A stretch of 64,000 nucleotides of DNA from Topomyia yanbarensis (GCF_030247195.1 NC_080671.1:64067089-64131088), one strand, 5' to 3'. Numbered from the stretch's first letter, positions 1 through 10,290 are shown. The notes: generated from the sequence alone by a model not told the origin. Numbers and translations are program-made.

Positions 1-548
1 CAGCTACCAGCGCATCCCCGCTTAGACTGTCGGTGTTGGCCTCCAGTCCCAGGGCCGCGGTGAAAACTTCGCTGTCGAAATGATTGGTCTTCCACTCGCG
101 TACCTGACAGGGATTACCCACCCTCGGATGCTGCACACCATAGTTGATCCTGAAGCGTATTGCTAGGTGATCACTATGGGTGTAGCCCTCGTCTACCCTC
201 CAGTCCATGTCTGGGACCAGACTCGGACTGGCAAACGTTACGTCAATCCACGACTCGACCCCATTCCTACGGAATGTGCTAGCGGAACCATCATTGACTA
301 GCACTGCGTCGAGTTTCGCAAGCGTCTCCAAAAGCGCTTGGCCCCTACTATTTGTACAGCGGCTGCCCTACTCCACTGCCCAAGCGTTGAAGTCACCCGC
401 TGTGACAAACGGCTTCCGACCCACCATGTCAGACGAAAGCCTATCGATCATCTGGTTGAACTGTTCTATTAGCCACATAGGTGGGGCATAGCAGCTACAA
501 TAGAACACACCATTGATCTTGGCAATCGCGACACCCTCCGCAGACCTG
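1..548 (-). pseudogene. LINE endonuclease fragment, R1-clade-like
   Basis: Read on the minus strand, one continuous frame runs from about 548 to the window edge and carries an APE-type endonuclease domain of a non-LTR retrotransposon. Visible landmarks are YAPP near 455, VTAGDFNAW at about 380-406, and the downstream YTHSDHLAI block at about 155-185, whose SDH holds the catalytic histidine. Such nucleases nick target DNA to prime reverse transcription. A TAG at about 368-370 replaces the expected Trp of the W-G-S motif, so the copy is dead. Homology stops at about 548, which looks like a 5' truncation; the rest lies outside the window to the left. Assignment to R1 (rather than Loa) is from the GDFNAWAVE style motif and is an inference; the endonuclease call itself is strong. 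Confidence 0.8.
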
Positions 549-559
549 TACTACCTCCT

Positions 560-785
560 GAACCTGAACCTCAACCTAATGTCTGTGTGTATGTGTGTAT
601 GTATGTGGTTTTTGTCAAAAATGTCACTCATTTTTCTCAGAGATGGCTGGACCGATTTGCCTACTATTGTGTCGATTTGAATTCCGATTCCGGAGATACG
701 TGTTTAAGAGTGCAGACATTTGACAAAGATTGACTTTCTTGGATTTTGGCACATTTTTGCCTGCATCTTTAAAAAGAGTACTAAT
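560..785. repeat. Dispersed repeat fragment with TGTATG-type simple run
   Basis: A short TGTG/TATG-rich run at about 580-606 is followed by a text resembling interspersed repeats I know from mosquito genomes (a CACTCATTTTTCTCAGAG stretch at about 626-643). It sits between the truncated R1-like LINE and the 3' end of the next LINE. No gene is visible. The family name is unknown to me. Confidence 0.4.
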
Positions 786-924
786 TTTGCTCAAATTTTA
801 TTTACTCTTCTCTATGATTATGTTTATTACCTTCACCAACAGACCCCTTGGCCCCAGTGGTGGTTTCTTAAACTAATTACATTTTAAAATTGCCAACATT
901 TTCGCTTTTATCGCATTCTGCGTC

Positions 925-1439
925 CGGATGAAGCCAACGGCCGTCGCCAAACTGTTAAAAATTCGCTGGAGTCCGGTAGCAGCGCTCTGGCAACCATAGT
1001 TGGTTCTCTTGAACGGAACTCACAGAAGAGAGTTATTACGTAGAGCTGGAACGCGAGCTTGCAGATCCAGACGTACGAGGATTGTATGGCAATTCACTCT
1101 GGCAGAGAGTAAGTCCGAGACGAACAAGGCTCGAGAGCAGTCCCTCCGAGTTCTGAGTGTATCAAGGTGTATTAGCTGGCAACGGTTTTCATAGCTCTGT
1201 TTCGCCATGGGAGATGCCGAAGGGCGAAGCGTATGAACCTGCGTTGAACAGCCTCGGTAGTACGGATTCCAAACAGCCGAACAATGTTCTAACGTTGAGC
1301 TGACCAACGCACAGTAAAGCGATTTAAGACAATATACGTCCCTGAAGTTTTTCGCTATTCGGAAGATGAATCCAAGCTGTCGTGATGCTTTATCCACGAT
1401 GTATGAAGTATGTGGTTTGAATGTTAGTGCCGAATCCAT
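925..1439 (-). pseudogene. LINE copy A ORF2 C-terminal domain
   Basis: The frame from 1439 contains KASRQLGFIFRIAKNFRD, the LYCALVSSTLEHCSAVWNPY block and, after one more frameshift near 1030, the terminal FRSREPTMVARALL and final basic tail near 925. The E-x-x-x-x-VW-x-P block is typical of the region C-terminal to RT in CR1 and Jockey elements. The 3' untranslated segment runs from about 924 to 790 and ends in AT-rich text. The copy lacks any intact ORF2. Confidence 0.7.
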
Positions 1440-2479
1440 GATGACTCCGAGATCTTTGATGTGAGAGTATCTAGGTAATGGTAGTTAAACTGAGTCGGAT
1501 GGCGTTTCCGCGTGAACGTAACGATTGAGCATTTGCTCGGGTTTAAAACCATTCTGTTTAGATCACACCACGTACTAAAGCTGTCCAGTTCCCTCTGAAG
1601 CAGCTCGGCATCGGTTTTATCCCGCATTTGTTGAAAATTTTTCATGTCGTCGGCTAAAGAAAGGCGGGGTCCATGTAATGTGAAATTGACGTCATTAAAG
1701 TAGAGGAGGAATATTACTGGACCGAGATGGCTTCCTTGCGATATGCCGGATGTAGCGAAGAATGGTGCAGATAGACTGTCCTTAATGCTGATTTGGAGTT
1801 GCCTTCCATCAAGGTAGGAACGAAATCAGCGCAGAAGTTGTCCATGAATGCCGAGTTTGTCCAGCTTCGCTATTGCGATATCATGGTTAATTTTGTCGAA
1901 GGCCGCAGATAGATCCATGTAAATAACATCGGTTTGCAATCCGTCGGCGAATCCATCCATTACAAATGTTGTGAACGAGAGCAGGTTTGTTGTTGTCGAT
2001 CGTTTAGGCATGAAACCGTGTTGGTCATCTGCAATGTAGTGATTGAAGTGAAAGAAAATAGGATCTAACACAACCAACTCGAACAGTTTTGATGCGGCAC
2101 TTAAACACGAGATTCCCCGATAATTGTCAATGTTCGATTTGTTTCCATTTTTATGAACTGGAAACATGTGGAATATACCAGTGGTGAGTGATAGCTCGAA
2201 GACTCGCCGAAGTAATTCAAGAAGATTTTTGGCAAAAATCGAGGGAACACCATCTGGACCCGGGGAACAAGATGCTTTCAGTTTGGCATTTGCTGCAAGA
2301 ATGGCAGCATTATCAACACAAAATCGGTTGATGGTTCGTCCTAGAGAAGGAGTTAAATTGGCGGCAGCAGCGACTTGTTGTGGTGGCAGGCGCTCGTTGC
2401 AAAAAACGCTTGAAAATTTGTCGGAGAACAGTTGGCAAATTTCTTTAGTGTCGGTGCCTAAAACTCCAGTAAACGACAT
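1424..2479 (-). pseudogene. LINE copy A reverse transcriptase
   Basis: One frame reads through the RT fingers and palm: SPGPDGVPS (about 2240-2270), FPVHKNGNKSNIDNYRGIS, QHGFMPKRSTTTNL (about 1985-2030), VIYMDLSAAFDKINH (motif A Asp, about 1880-1925), GISQGSHLGPVIF (motif B, about 1715-1755) and LADDMK (motif C, at about 1646-1660, with Leu in place of the common Tyr). The enzyme copies element RNA at a nicked target. A single TGA at 1826-1828 interrupts the frame, which otherwise stays open to 1424. A further frameshift near 1435 moves the C-terminal part into another phase. Confidence 0.85.
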
Positions 2480-2524
2480 ACAAGATGGTAAACCATATTC
2501 TTTTTGCTGCTTGTTAACATACTT

Positions 2525-3046
2525 TCAGAACGACTTGGGCTTGGATTTCAGTTGACGCTCGACGTTTCGCTGGTGTCTAAAAAAGCCGAGTCTGCTTTGC
2601 TGTTTGTATTCGTGGTTGAGTTGAAAGTAGTGATTTCGTAATGCAAGTGTCTTATGCTTCGATAATTTTCTAAATGCAGCTCGTTTGGCAGATTTAAAAC
2701 GCCTAAGGACGGTTGATTGCCGGGGAGGGTGTTCATCGGTACTAATTGTTCGTTTAGGCACATGGCGGTCGATAAGATAGTTAAGAATATTAGAAAACGT
2801 CATCGCTGCTTCGTTCGCGTCGTCATTGTTAAGATTTTCGTCCCAGTTTATATCCAACAGCGTGCCAACGATGCTGTCGTAGTCAGCGTTTTTAAAATCG
2901 TAGACAATAGAGCTTGAGACGTCTTCAAAATTCACTCCTAGGTTACCGGCGAATACAAGATGTACACCCAAAACAATTTCCCAATGCAAAAAAGGCATTA
3001 CATCCTTTCGTGCATATTCCGAATTAGAATCATGCCTTCTTCGCAT
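2525..3046 (-). pseudogene. LINE copy A endonuclease-to-RT linker
   Basis: A 173-residue frame includes YDFKNADYDSIVGTLLDINW at about 2840-2895, which parallels FNFRKTDYSALRRSLMRINW of copy B (about 42740-42800), then a Lys/Arg-rich helix region (RRFKSAKRAAFRKLSKHKTL at about 2640-2705). This is the usual region joining endonuclease and reverse transcriptase in CR1-clade ORF2. It has no known enzymatic role. The frame ends before the RT at about 2525 and the RT continues from 2479 in another phase. Confidence 0.7.
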
Positions 3047-3049
3047 TGT

Positions 3050-4181
3050 AGACCAATCATAGTTACTGCATTACACCAACACAGCTTGATTCATGATGAA
3101 ATAAATTGATTGAGAATACACGCTACCATATTATCTGCCCGCATGTAAAAGTATTAGTTGGTTTTGCTTGCTGAGTCTGCCAAAAAGGTGGTGTATTCTA
3201 TACATGAATACCTCAGTGGTGTTTGTAAGAACTTCTGTCTTCATACACAGTTACGCTTTTTTGTCTGCGAACAGCTCAATTCCAACCACACTAAACGCGT
3301 GAACAGTTTACGTTCACGAGAGTGTGTGATATACGCGTTATTTTCCCATAGCGAATGGTGTTTGCAGTAAAATCATCGCTCTCTCATTCTGTGCTTCAGA
3401 GAAGAGTGGAAGAAAATGATTTGTGCTCAGATTGATTTGCGATGATCGTTGCCCAGGGCGATGATGTGCGCTGGATTCGCATGTTCGGGAAATAATACAA
3501 ACTGAAATGAGTAACTGCCACTACAGCTCAAAAGTGCAAAACCATGTCATCACTGCCCTTATAGTTTATGATACTTTAAACTTAGATACTTTTACTGCGA
3601 AATACTGATATGATATCACCTGAAAGTACTGTTAATATGAGGAATGCCAGAAATGATTGGCGGACTGCTTCTATCCGACAAATGTTGAATTAACTTGTTA
3701 ACCTAATGTTTCCATATGGATAACTTTCTCCTGCGTATAGTGCGCTTAAATAATCATTAATCATTATTTATGAACCTATCTAGTGGCTAGAAGTCGCATA
3801 TCGCTGGTAAATTTAGGGTTTAGAGAACGCCGAAAGCTCAACATATTATCAAAACAAAATCATCACCCACACCCCACCAATTTAATGATGCTATAAATTG
3901 TTCTCTCCAATATGCAGCATGTGATCAGTAGAAAGATGAAATGGAAACTGTTGCTTGAGCGTGTATTAGTATTTTCAGAGCGAACATGTATCCGAGTGGA
4001 GATGTCCTTTACATGTGTATTAGTGCGGAGTCATTTTAATACTAATACTCCGATATCGTTGAATTCACTAATACATTCCCAACTGTGGGTTTGTGTTTCT
4101 GTGGTGTAATCGCCTTAATGCATTTTTGTCCCGGACCAATATCGCTTTATATGCATTATACCAGTTACAATGCAAAATTCT
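3050..4181. mobile_element. Unclassified 1.1-kb insertion in LINE copy A
   Basis: This stretch separates the endonuclease and linker of copy A and has no LINE homology. An imperfect direct repeat of about 26-28 bp flanks it: ATTAGAATCATGCCTTCTTC at 3024 onwards and ATTAGAATTATGCTTATTCG at 4182 onwards, followed in both by CGCAT-GTA. This fits a target-site duplication of a retrotransposed insert, or a diverged duplication. Short inverted GCATTGTA/TACAATGC occurs near both ends. No coding region is recognised; the short open frames at 3158-3370 and 3912-4109 look random. Confidence 0.45.
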
Positions 4182-4884
4182 CATTAGAATTATGCTTATT
4201 CGCATGTAATTCATACGGTTCGCGTTTTGGGTGTAGTGGGGGATGATGACGCACCTGCTTGACTAAAGGAGTCGGTGCAGTGCAGCAGTACGGAGCGTAG
4301 TCCCGGGCACTGACAAAGCAAAGGTGAATTGTGCGTCCATTCTCGTTGGTGACATTATTAATTTGCCGAAGAGTTGCACTGCTGTAGTTGTCCAAAATAC
4401 AACTGGCATTGTTAATAAGCGCAGATTTTTCGATATCCAATCGTAGAAAACCATTACTTACCTGGTACCACGTCAAGCCAGGTAAGTTGAAGTCGCCCAG
4501 TATAACAATATCATCAGACGGGGCGGCGATCGAGGCGATAAAAGAAACGGAGGAAAGATGTACATCGATCAGGCTGGAATCACGAATTCTGTCAGGTGGA
4601 AAATACACAACACACTGGAACAGATTGCGATCGGCAAGTTTCACTGATATCCACACTTGCTCGGAGCTCGCCCACCGGTCATCGTTGATCACTCGGGCTT
4701 TTATACCACGGCGAACGGCGATAAGCACACCACCGCCTGATGTCTTGTGGCTGTTGAGGGCATTGCGGTCACAGCGGTAGACATCGAATGTTGAATCAAA
4801 GACCTGGCGAGACAGAGTACGGTTGTCGAGCCACGTCTCGGTCAAGGCGATAACGTCGTAACAGCAACTTGTGGTCGCGAGCAA
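4165..4884 (-). pseudogene. LINE copy A endonuclease domain
   Basis: The frame carries the body of an APE-type endonuclease: YDVIALTETWL (catalytic Glu) near its start, YRCDRN and a GGGVLIAV strand in the middle, and VILGDFNLPG (catalytic Asp and Asn) at roughly residue 128-137. Near the end, RHHPPL at about 4235-4250 corresponds to the DHHP-type motif (RHPALEV in copy B). The domain cuts genomic DNA for target-primed reverse transcription. Homology ends at about 4182, exactly where an insertion of about 1.1 kb begins; the linker resumes at 3046. Confidence 0.8.
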
Positions 4885-5450
4885 ATAGAGGTTGATGAAT
4901 TTAAGCCACCAATATTCTGGTAGTAAACCTCGATGTTGTTGGAGGACGGATCAGGTACAGCAGAGAGCGAAGCCATGTTGCCATGTAGGAAGATCCTTTC
5001 GTCAATCCCACGAACAGTATCGGAACGGTTCACGGTCGCTTGGTCAACTGTGGTGAGGGATTCGAGGCATCCCGAATCAACTGCGTCGCGCCACAAAATA
5101 CGACTATCGTCGTCGTCGAGAGAAATGGTTGGCATCTGATAACAAGATGTCGGAACAAGGTTGGAAGACCCTTTCACCCATCCCATACACAGGACCGGGG
5201 CGACTGATGATCGCTGGCTGCAAGTGCTCGACTGTGGCGGGGGGATCGAGGGCTTCCATAGTGCCAACTGCGGTGCGTCCCAGTATGCGTTGAAACCCGA
5301 TGGCGGAATGCGGAGAGCAGGAACGGGGTGGTAGCAGCTTACGGCGAGACTCGTACGATGAGCTAGAAGCGTGAATCGGTTCAACCGTTGTATCGTTACA
5401 ATTTGTATAATACTTGCCGAGAAAGGCGGCTTAGAAGACCCTAGTTCCAT
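4842..5450 (-). pseudogene. LINE copy A ORF2 N-terminal extension and start of endonuclease
   Basis: A frame of about 200 residues contains Ser/Pro-rich, poorly conserved text and then NNIEVYYQNIGGLNSS at about 4900-4950. The YYQNxxGL pattern is the characteristic first strand of CR1-clade endonuclease domains and recurs in copy B (YYQNTRGLGTK at about 42016). The catalytic Asn of the APE fold is in this segment. A frameshift between about 4900 and 4860 moves the remainder of the nuclease into the frame at 4165-4884. The upstream part includes one arm of a tandem duplication whose YWDA-QLALW text occurs twice (near 5260 and near 5460). Confidence 0.7.
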
Positions 5451-5498
5451 AGTGCCAACTGCGTTGCATCCCAGTATGCGATCGGCATCGATACTCTT

Positions 5499-5786
5499 TC
5501 ACAAGGGCGGTGTAGCTTGATATAGTGGCATGGCCAATCGTTGCGGAGTCCTCTGCAGGACCATTGATGGGCCGGGTTGCATTAGAGTAGTACATGCTTC
5601 TTCTGGAGGCGGTGAAAAATCAGTCGGCGGGCTCCAAATGTTCTGGGTACGGCTGTCTTCATCACGGTACTTTGGGTGAACTCCAACTTTGAAGGATATG
5701 AAGTTCAAAGTACTGACGTCTATGCCTTTTTTAACAAGCGGAATAACCTTTATCTCCTCGTTACAATTTAGTCCTTCTTTAGACAT
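5499..5786 (-). pseudogene. LINE copy A ORF1 continuation, frameshifted
   Basis: This 95-residue frame continues ORF1 in a different phase. Its segment VIPLVKKGIDVSTLNFISFK at about 5690-5750 matches in style the VVPKGKDITNLTFVSYK segment of LINE copy B (about 41781-41840), which is direct internal support that both belong to one clade. The matched text lies between the PHD finger and a Pro-rich tail. No Met start of its own is needed; the visible Met is incidental. The piece ends at a stop near 5499, where a local duplication (5250-5480) begins. Confidence 0.65.
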
Positions 5787-6292
5787 TTTTTCGACAGTCT
5801 CTTTGCTAACGCTAGGATGAAAGCGGGAGGTGTAACCGTAACAATGTTTCTATTATCGACTAGCTTTCGACCACCAACAAGAATATTGCTCGGATCAGGG
5901 CCATCCTCGTGACGACGTTTCTGAGGTGGTCGAGAGAAACCGGAGTTTGGCCGGACTGGAGTAAATATTGAAACCTTTCGAGCGAGGCGCGAAATTTGCT
6001 GGTTATTTTTGGATAACTCGGCGTTTATTCCAGCACAGACGTTATCCGTTTTCCCAGCGGTTACACATCCAAGTGAAGAAACGGTGTCGCGAAAGCGAGC
6101 AAACTTCATCAGCTTGACACATTCATTGCACATCCAAAATAAATTTGGCTTTTCCGCAAGTTTTTTCAAAAACGGCTTATTAAGTAGTTTCCCACATTGC
6201 ATATGTACCACATTTTTGCAAAAACCCATACATTCGATAAAGTCGTCATCCGATTTGACGGTTTTCGCGCAGTGATCGCATGCACTTGCCAT
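5768..6292 (-). pseudogene. LINE copy A ORF1, PHD-like finger part
   Basis: A 174-residue frame starts with MASACDHCAK and shows a PHD-type zinc pattern within the first 60 residues: C-x2-C, then C-x3-C-x4-H-x2-C, then C-x2-C in FWMCNECVKL. ORF1 proteins of CR1-clade elements commonly carry such a finger and are thought to bind the element RNA and aid nuclear or RNP assembly. The frame runs on for about 100 residues of basic and Pro-rich text and stops after a Lys-rich tail. The next piece of ORF1 continues in another frame at 5499-5786, so a frameshift near 5780 broke it. The start is the first Met just before the finger, as in related ORF1 proteins. Confidence 0.7.
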
Positions 6293-6580
6293 AATGCGTG
6301 CCGATCTGAGAATGCGAACAATGAAATATAGATGGCGCTGCGTTCAGTGGAAAGTTTTAGTGGTTAAGTCACAGAAGTTCACTCAATTGCGTTCTTCGCT
6401 GGTTTTTTCGCAACACAAAAGCAAACAGGAGACACTTTCACACTGCACAATAACAATGTTAAAAACAAAATTCTAAGTCGATTAACACGACAAACAACGA
6501 TAAAAACTACACAATTTTCGTCAAAAAGTAAAAATAGTTCAAGCGATTTATGTAAACAACTAATCGGAGGGAATACACTG

Positions 6581-7130
6581 AACCAAATTCTCTATATCTC
6601 CTTGTTGTTATAATAACATTGGTGTGCATAAACCGGTAGATCCTGAACTTATGTTTTTCCACTTAAAGGTGGGACTTTATAACCACTCAAGATCTTCTGC
6701 ATACACTGTTAAAATGCGACAAGTACATATTTTCACAAACGAAAATGTTTTTGGAAATCGGCTTCTTAACCAGTAGGACCCGAGCAAATCTGGAAACATT
6801 GATAAAATTTTAATAGCTTTCTCTGGCGATTCTAGATAGAGTTGAAGGTTTCTACTAAAGTGTAGACATTGAGATTTTCTATTAGATTCTTACTTTTGGT
6901 ATTATTTGAATGTCTATAGTACTACCTAGGGGCAAAAAGGTGAACCAGTTTCATTGAAAAATCTACGATTTCAAACAAAAAAAACTTTAAAATAAAAAGT
7001 TTCTCTGGAGCCCGCTATAGAATATTTTGATTATACTTTAAAATCAAAGGGAAAAGCCCATTATATCACATGCAGAAGTTTTAGAGATGCCGATTTTTTT
7101 TTTGATTGTTGTTGTTCTACCAAACATACC
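6581..7130. other. No recognised feature
   Basis: AT-rich sequence between the 5' end of LINE copy A and a dispersed repeat. I see no ORF with recognisable domains, no tRNA-like text and no clear inverted repeat. Confidence 0.5.
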
Positions 7131-7595
7131 GTGTTTACCGATTTTTTATTATTTTCATCATTTTTGCCTCTCTTATATGCAATCATTCTGAAACACGCCA
7201 ACCTAATCCTGGCCCGAAGGGCCGAGTGTCATATCCCATTCGACTCAGTTCGTCAAGATCAGAAAAAAGTCTGTATGTGTATCTTTAAACCACCACTATA
7301 TCACAACGCATACCAAATTAAGCTGGGGAGTCTTTCGTTCGTGGGATTTTCGCCCTCCTTACACGCCCACCTGACAAAATGAGTTATCAAGCAGATAACA
7401 TTGAACTAATGCTGATTATGCTAATTAAGTATGATATTTTTTGTTTCAAATGTTTCACCGTCGCCACGTAGCTCATCCAGTTCGTGGCTGGCAAGCCATT
7501 GTGTATATATGCAAAGTGTACTAAGAATGTAATAGACATTTCCAAAATTAAGTTTAACATAAACCAGCCAGGATTAAAACAGGTTTTTATAATTT
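7131..7595 (+). repeat. Dispersed repeat family D1, copy 1
   Basis: This segment aligns along its length with 36040-36620. Shared landmarks include TATGCAATCA-TCTGAAA near the left end, AACCACCACT-TATCACAA, AAGCTGGGGAGTC, CAGATAACATTGA, CACGTAGCTCATC and AAGTGTACTAAGAATGTAAT. Copy 2 carries an extra C-rich stretch of about 130 bp. The text near 7200 (CCTGGCCCGAAGGGCCGAG) resembles a repeat I have seen in mosquito genomes. No coding capacity is visible. Copies differ by scattered substitutions and indels, implying age. Confidence 0.7.
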
Positions 7596-7599
7596 TCGG

Positions 7600-8136
7600 C
7601 TTCTGCAATCTTTGAATTTTTTTTGTCTAGTTTTCTGTGTTCGTTTATCAAATTCATACCGTTATATATTTTTACAACGGAATTATGTTTACCTAGGAAA
7701 TATATATTTGGAGAAACTCATTAAGAAGCGAAAAGATAAATGGCATTGAAAAAAACTTAATCTCGTTAGTCACAGCTGTCGAATGGTGCGACGTGAATTT
7801 TCTTTTCTGTGGCATGTGCAACCGTGTGTGCAGAGTCCATGAAATAGGACCCTTAAGCTTTTCAAAATACTTACCTGTTATTTCTTCACCATTATTTGTT
7901 GCTTTGATCACGGTTTAAGCATTATAATTATTTTTGTTTTGAGGATGGCAACAAAATGAAACACGTTATATCTCCTTTCTAAACAAACTGCGGAATGAGA
8001 TTCAGCAGACTAAATTATGTTTTAGAATAGCGGTTCCATGAATACATACGACAGTTAGAAAGTCTTACGATTTTCTGAGCAATCGAGGGGGTCCGAATTA
8101 CCCCCAAGGTCTTAATATCCCCAGGCTCCTATATAT
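7600..8136. other. No recognised feature
   Basis: AT-rich non-coding sequence between a dispersed repeat and a SINE. Nothing recognisable on either strand. Confidence 0.5.
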
Positions 8137-8146
8137 ATTGGTTGTT

Positions 8147-8312
8147 GTTTTTTATTTCGATTATAGAGGTTTTAACCTTAAGGTCATTCGCCTCTTTGGG
8201 TTAGAAAAATCTCTTATGAAAAATTTCCAACCCTATGTGCGGGGTCGGGACTCGAACCCAGGTGCGCTGCCTACAAGGCAATCGATTTACCAACTACACT
8301 ACGTCCCCGTAC
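8147..8312 (-). mobile_element. tRNA-derived SINE, family S1, copy 1
   Basis: On the minus strand the right end shows a tRNA-like head with Pol III box A (TAGTGTAGTTGG, about 8291-8302) and a perfect box B (GGTTCGAGTCC, 8248-8258), followed by a unique body (AAGGTTAAAACCTCTATAAT) and an A-rich tail. A 10-bp direct repeat ATTGGTTGTT flanks it (8137-8146 and 8313-8322), a target-site duplication. A second copy lies at 36923-37081. It cannot fold as a full tRNA with a usable anticodon arm as far as I can see. SINEs borrow LINE machinery for mobility. Confidence 0.88.
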
Positions 8313-8490
8313 ATTGGTTGTTATTTTTGTTTTATTGCACTTTTACCCATCGTTATATTTTTTACTAATATTTTTCCGTTTTTCAGTTGTTTGTTTTTTT
8401 GTTTTATTCGTTTTTCAATTTGTTTTACATTAACATTACTTGCTGTGAGTACTTTACGTGGAATTTTAATGTATATATTCCTGCTGTAAG

Positions 8491-9060
8491 GGTAGGAATT
8501 GAAGGTGTGGCCAACGATGAGAACTTGAAATGTGAGAATCTGCTGCAGGACAGGATTGGCTATTGTAGAGACCGCTTACTTCAGCCGTTGAAAATACTTG
8601 ATTGCAAACGTTTGAACTCAGTGGTAATCGCGAGAGATAGTTCAAAAACATACCCCCGATCAAACTCTTATCGGATGGCTTTCGCTGGAACTGCTCTAAC
8701 CAACTACATCTTCTTGTATTTACAAGGTTCATCTGATTGTTCGTCGGTTTGCACCGCGGGTCATGAATTGTTCAAATTGTAAACAATTGGACCACACAGC
8801 CACCTACTGCAGCAATAAGGCCCACTGTGGAAAGTGCGATTCAAACTACATGGACGATTCGAGCAGTAAGAATGCTGAAATGTGTCTTTACTGTGATGAT
8901 AGTGTGCCTGATATCTCAGCATGTTCCGTTTGCAAACTACGCCGGGATAAGCTAAAATGGTGTTCTTTCGCATAAATGTTAAAGAGAACTACGCCATCAC
9001 TCTCAACGAACCTATATGCACTCCAGCCTCCTAACGAGGGATTCTTTCAATAATTATATC
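8491..9060 (+). pseudogene. Juan-like (Jockey clade) LINE ORF1 fragment, copy 1
   Basis: Frames encode SNSYRMAFAGTALTNYIFL (about 8658-8714) and then, after a frameshift, MNCSNCKQLDHTATYCSNK from 8763, a CCHC zinc knuckle (C-x2-C-x4-H-x4-C) followed by further Cys pairs (CGKC, CLYC, CSVC). This is the gag-like ORF1 of Jockey-group LINEs, an RNA-binding protein. The frame breaks at 8975 and resumes as LSTNLYALQPPNEG near 9005-9050. The matching fragment at 21560-22605 confirms the family. Upstream end at about 8491 is where homology is first visible. Confidence 0.75.
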
Positions 9061-9119
9061 TTGCGATATTAATAAATAGCTTGCGATGCCATATATTTGT
9101 ATTATGTCAAACTTGGTTA

Positions 9120-9620
9120 ACTTTCGATGTAAACCTCAACTTCCACGATTTTAACTGCGATAGAGATACACCCTACGGAGGAGTGGTTGCTATTCCTTTT
9201 ACAGAATTATCCTTTTCTCGATAGTAGGTATTAAAGTTGTCGCTTGTCAAGTAAAAATCCAAGACTTCTACATAGATTCCCCCTAACGCCTCGGTTGGGA
9301 ACCGACGGCTACACGACATTATAGAATCCTTACCTACACCACGACTAGCTTTAGGAAACGGTATGACATGGGATTGTTTCTATGATGATAACCGGTCCTC
9401 TGTAATTCACGATCTTTGCGATAACCCAAGTTCGACAATTTTAAATACTGGTGAAATGACACGGATTCCATCTCCACCAGCGCGCCCGAGCGCTTTAGAC
9501 TTGTACCTCTGCACGACATCGCTGCGCTTAGATTACACGTGGAAGGTAATCTGTAATCGACACGTTAGTGGCCATCCATGATCGATTGTAGTCTTAACAG
9601 TTATGGTGTCCAACAAAAAA
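9120..9620 (+). pseudogene. Juan-like LINE ORF2 endonuclease fragment
   Basis: Directly after the ORF1 fragment, with a deletion between, lies endonuclease-type text: CDRDTPYGGVVAI (about 9160-9200), VACQVKIQD, NASVGNRRLHDIIESLPTPR (about 9285-9345), then WDCFYDDNRSSVIHDLCDN, ILNTGEMTRIPSPPARPSAL (about 9438-9497) and a serine/leucine-rich TSLRLDYTW. The GDFN catalytic motif expected before the WDC text is missing: the sequence jumps from LALG to NGMTW, a small deletion. Several frameshifts occur. It is a 5'-part fragment of ORF2; no RT follows. Confidence 0.72.
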
Positions 9621-9629
9621 AAACACCTT

Positions 9630-10290
9630 TAATAGGCCAACGTGGGTCCCGGGTAGCCACAAATTGAAATTCTCATAACTTTGACTTCCTTTATTCGATT
9701 TGGACACTTTCAGATGTTTTGGATTTAGGAACTCGTCCACTTTTTGATTCTGTAAAATGTAACCGGATGAATGGATCTGGTTCTTGGTAATCCGGATTTT
9801 CCGGAGCAATGTTCCAGTACTAGGGAATGATTTAATAGTGTCCTAGCAATATGAGTATCAAAACTCTTCAAATTGTCTCGGAAGTATGTTATTTCTTGTT
9901 ACGGGACCCTATGGTAATTTGAAAAATGGAATTAAAATGGCCACTCACGGCCCCACGGGAACCCGCTCCGGAATGTCCGTTCCGGGGTCAAATCACCAAA
10001 TGGTTCCAAAACCACGAGATACAGCCTACTGATGCAATTGCAAGAATTTTGATACCCATATTGCTAGTATTTCATTGAAGTTCACAAATAGTATCTCAGC
10101 ACTGGAACCTGTTTCTGGAAATCCGGATTTATGGGAACCAAGTGAAGTAACCCGATTCATTTTTACCAAATCTAAAAGTGGATGAATTCCTGAATCCAAA
10201 ACGCCCAAAAGTATCAAATCGGTTGGAAATTACCTTAGTTATTGGTATTTCAGTTTTGTGGGTAGCCGGGTACCCACGTCGGCCTGTTAC
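9630..10290. mobile_element. Foldback MITE FB1, about 660 bp
   Basis: The left half is a diverged reverse complement of the right half over its entire length. Outer arms pair AGGCCAACGTGGGTCCCGGG (9632 onwards) with the complement of CCGGGTACCCACGTCGGCCT near 10265-10284. Inside, TTTTGGATTTAGGAACTCGT pairs with text at about 10182-10200 and CTAGCAATATGAGTATCAAA pairs with text near 10040-10065. The loop is at about 9935-9985. It has no coding capacity. A related CGGGTACC-CGTCGG end motif recurs at 10479-10505. Superfamily unknown. Confidence 0.78.

Larger units (their letters stand above)
786..6580 (-). mobile_element. Near full-length dead LINE, CR1 clade (T1/Q-like), copy A
   Basis: Reading leftward, the order is 5' leader (about 6580-6293), ORF1 with a PHD-like zinc finger, ORF2 endonuclease, linker, reverse transcriptase, C-terminal domain and an AT-rich 3' tail ending near 790 with AATAAA-like text at about 790-800. 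This is the standard order of CR1/Jockey-group LINEs. ORF2 ends in an RRPLASSGRRMR-like tail near 925. At least five frameshifts and several stops inactivate it, and a 1.1-kb insertion lies at 3050-4181. Copy B (41200-43338) shares the ORF1 and endonuclease style, supporting one clade. The 5' boundary is an estimate. Confidence 0.8.

Noticed and set aside
8238..8312. Functional tRNA gene on the minus strand
   Set aside because: Same reasons; the duplicate at 37.0 kb has the same body and each has its own TSD.
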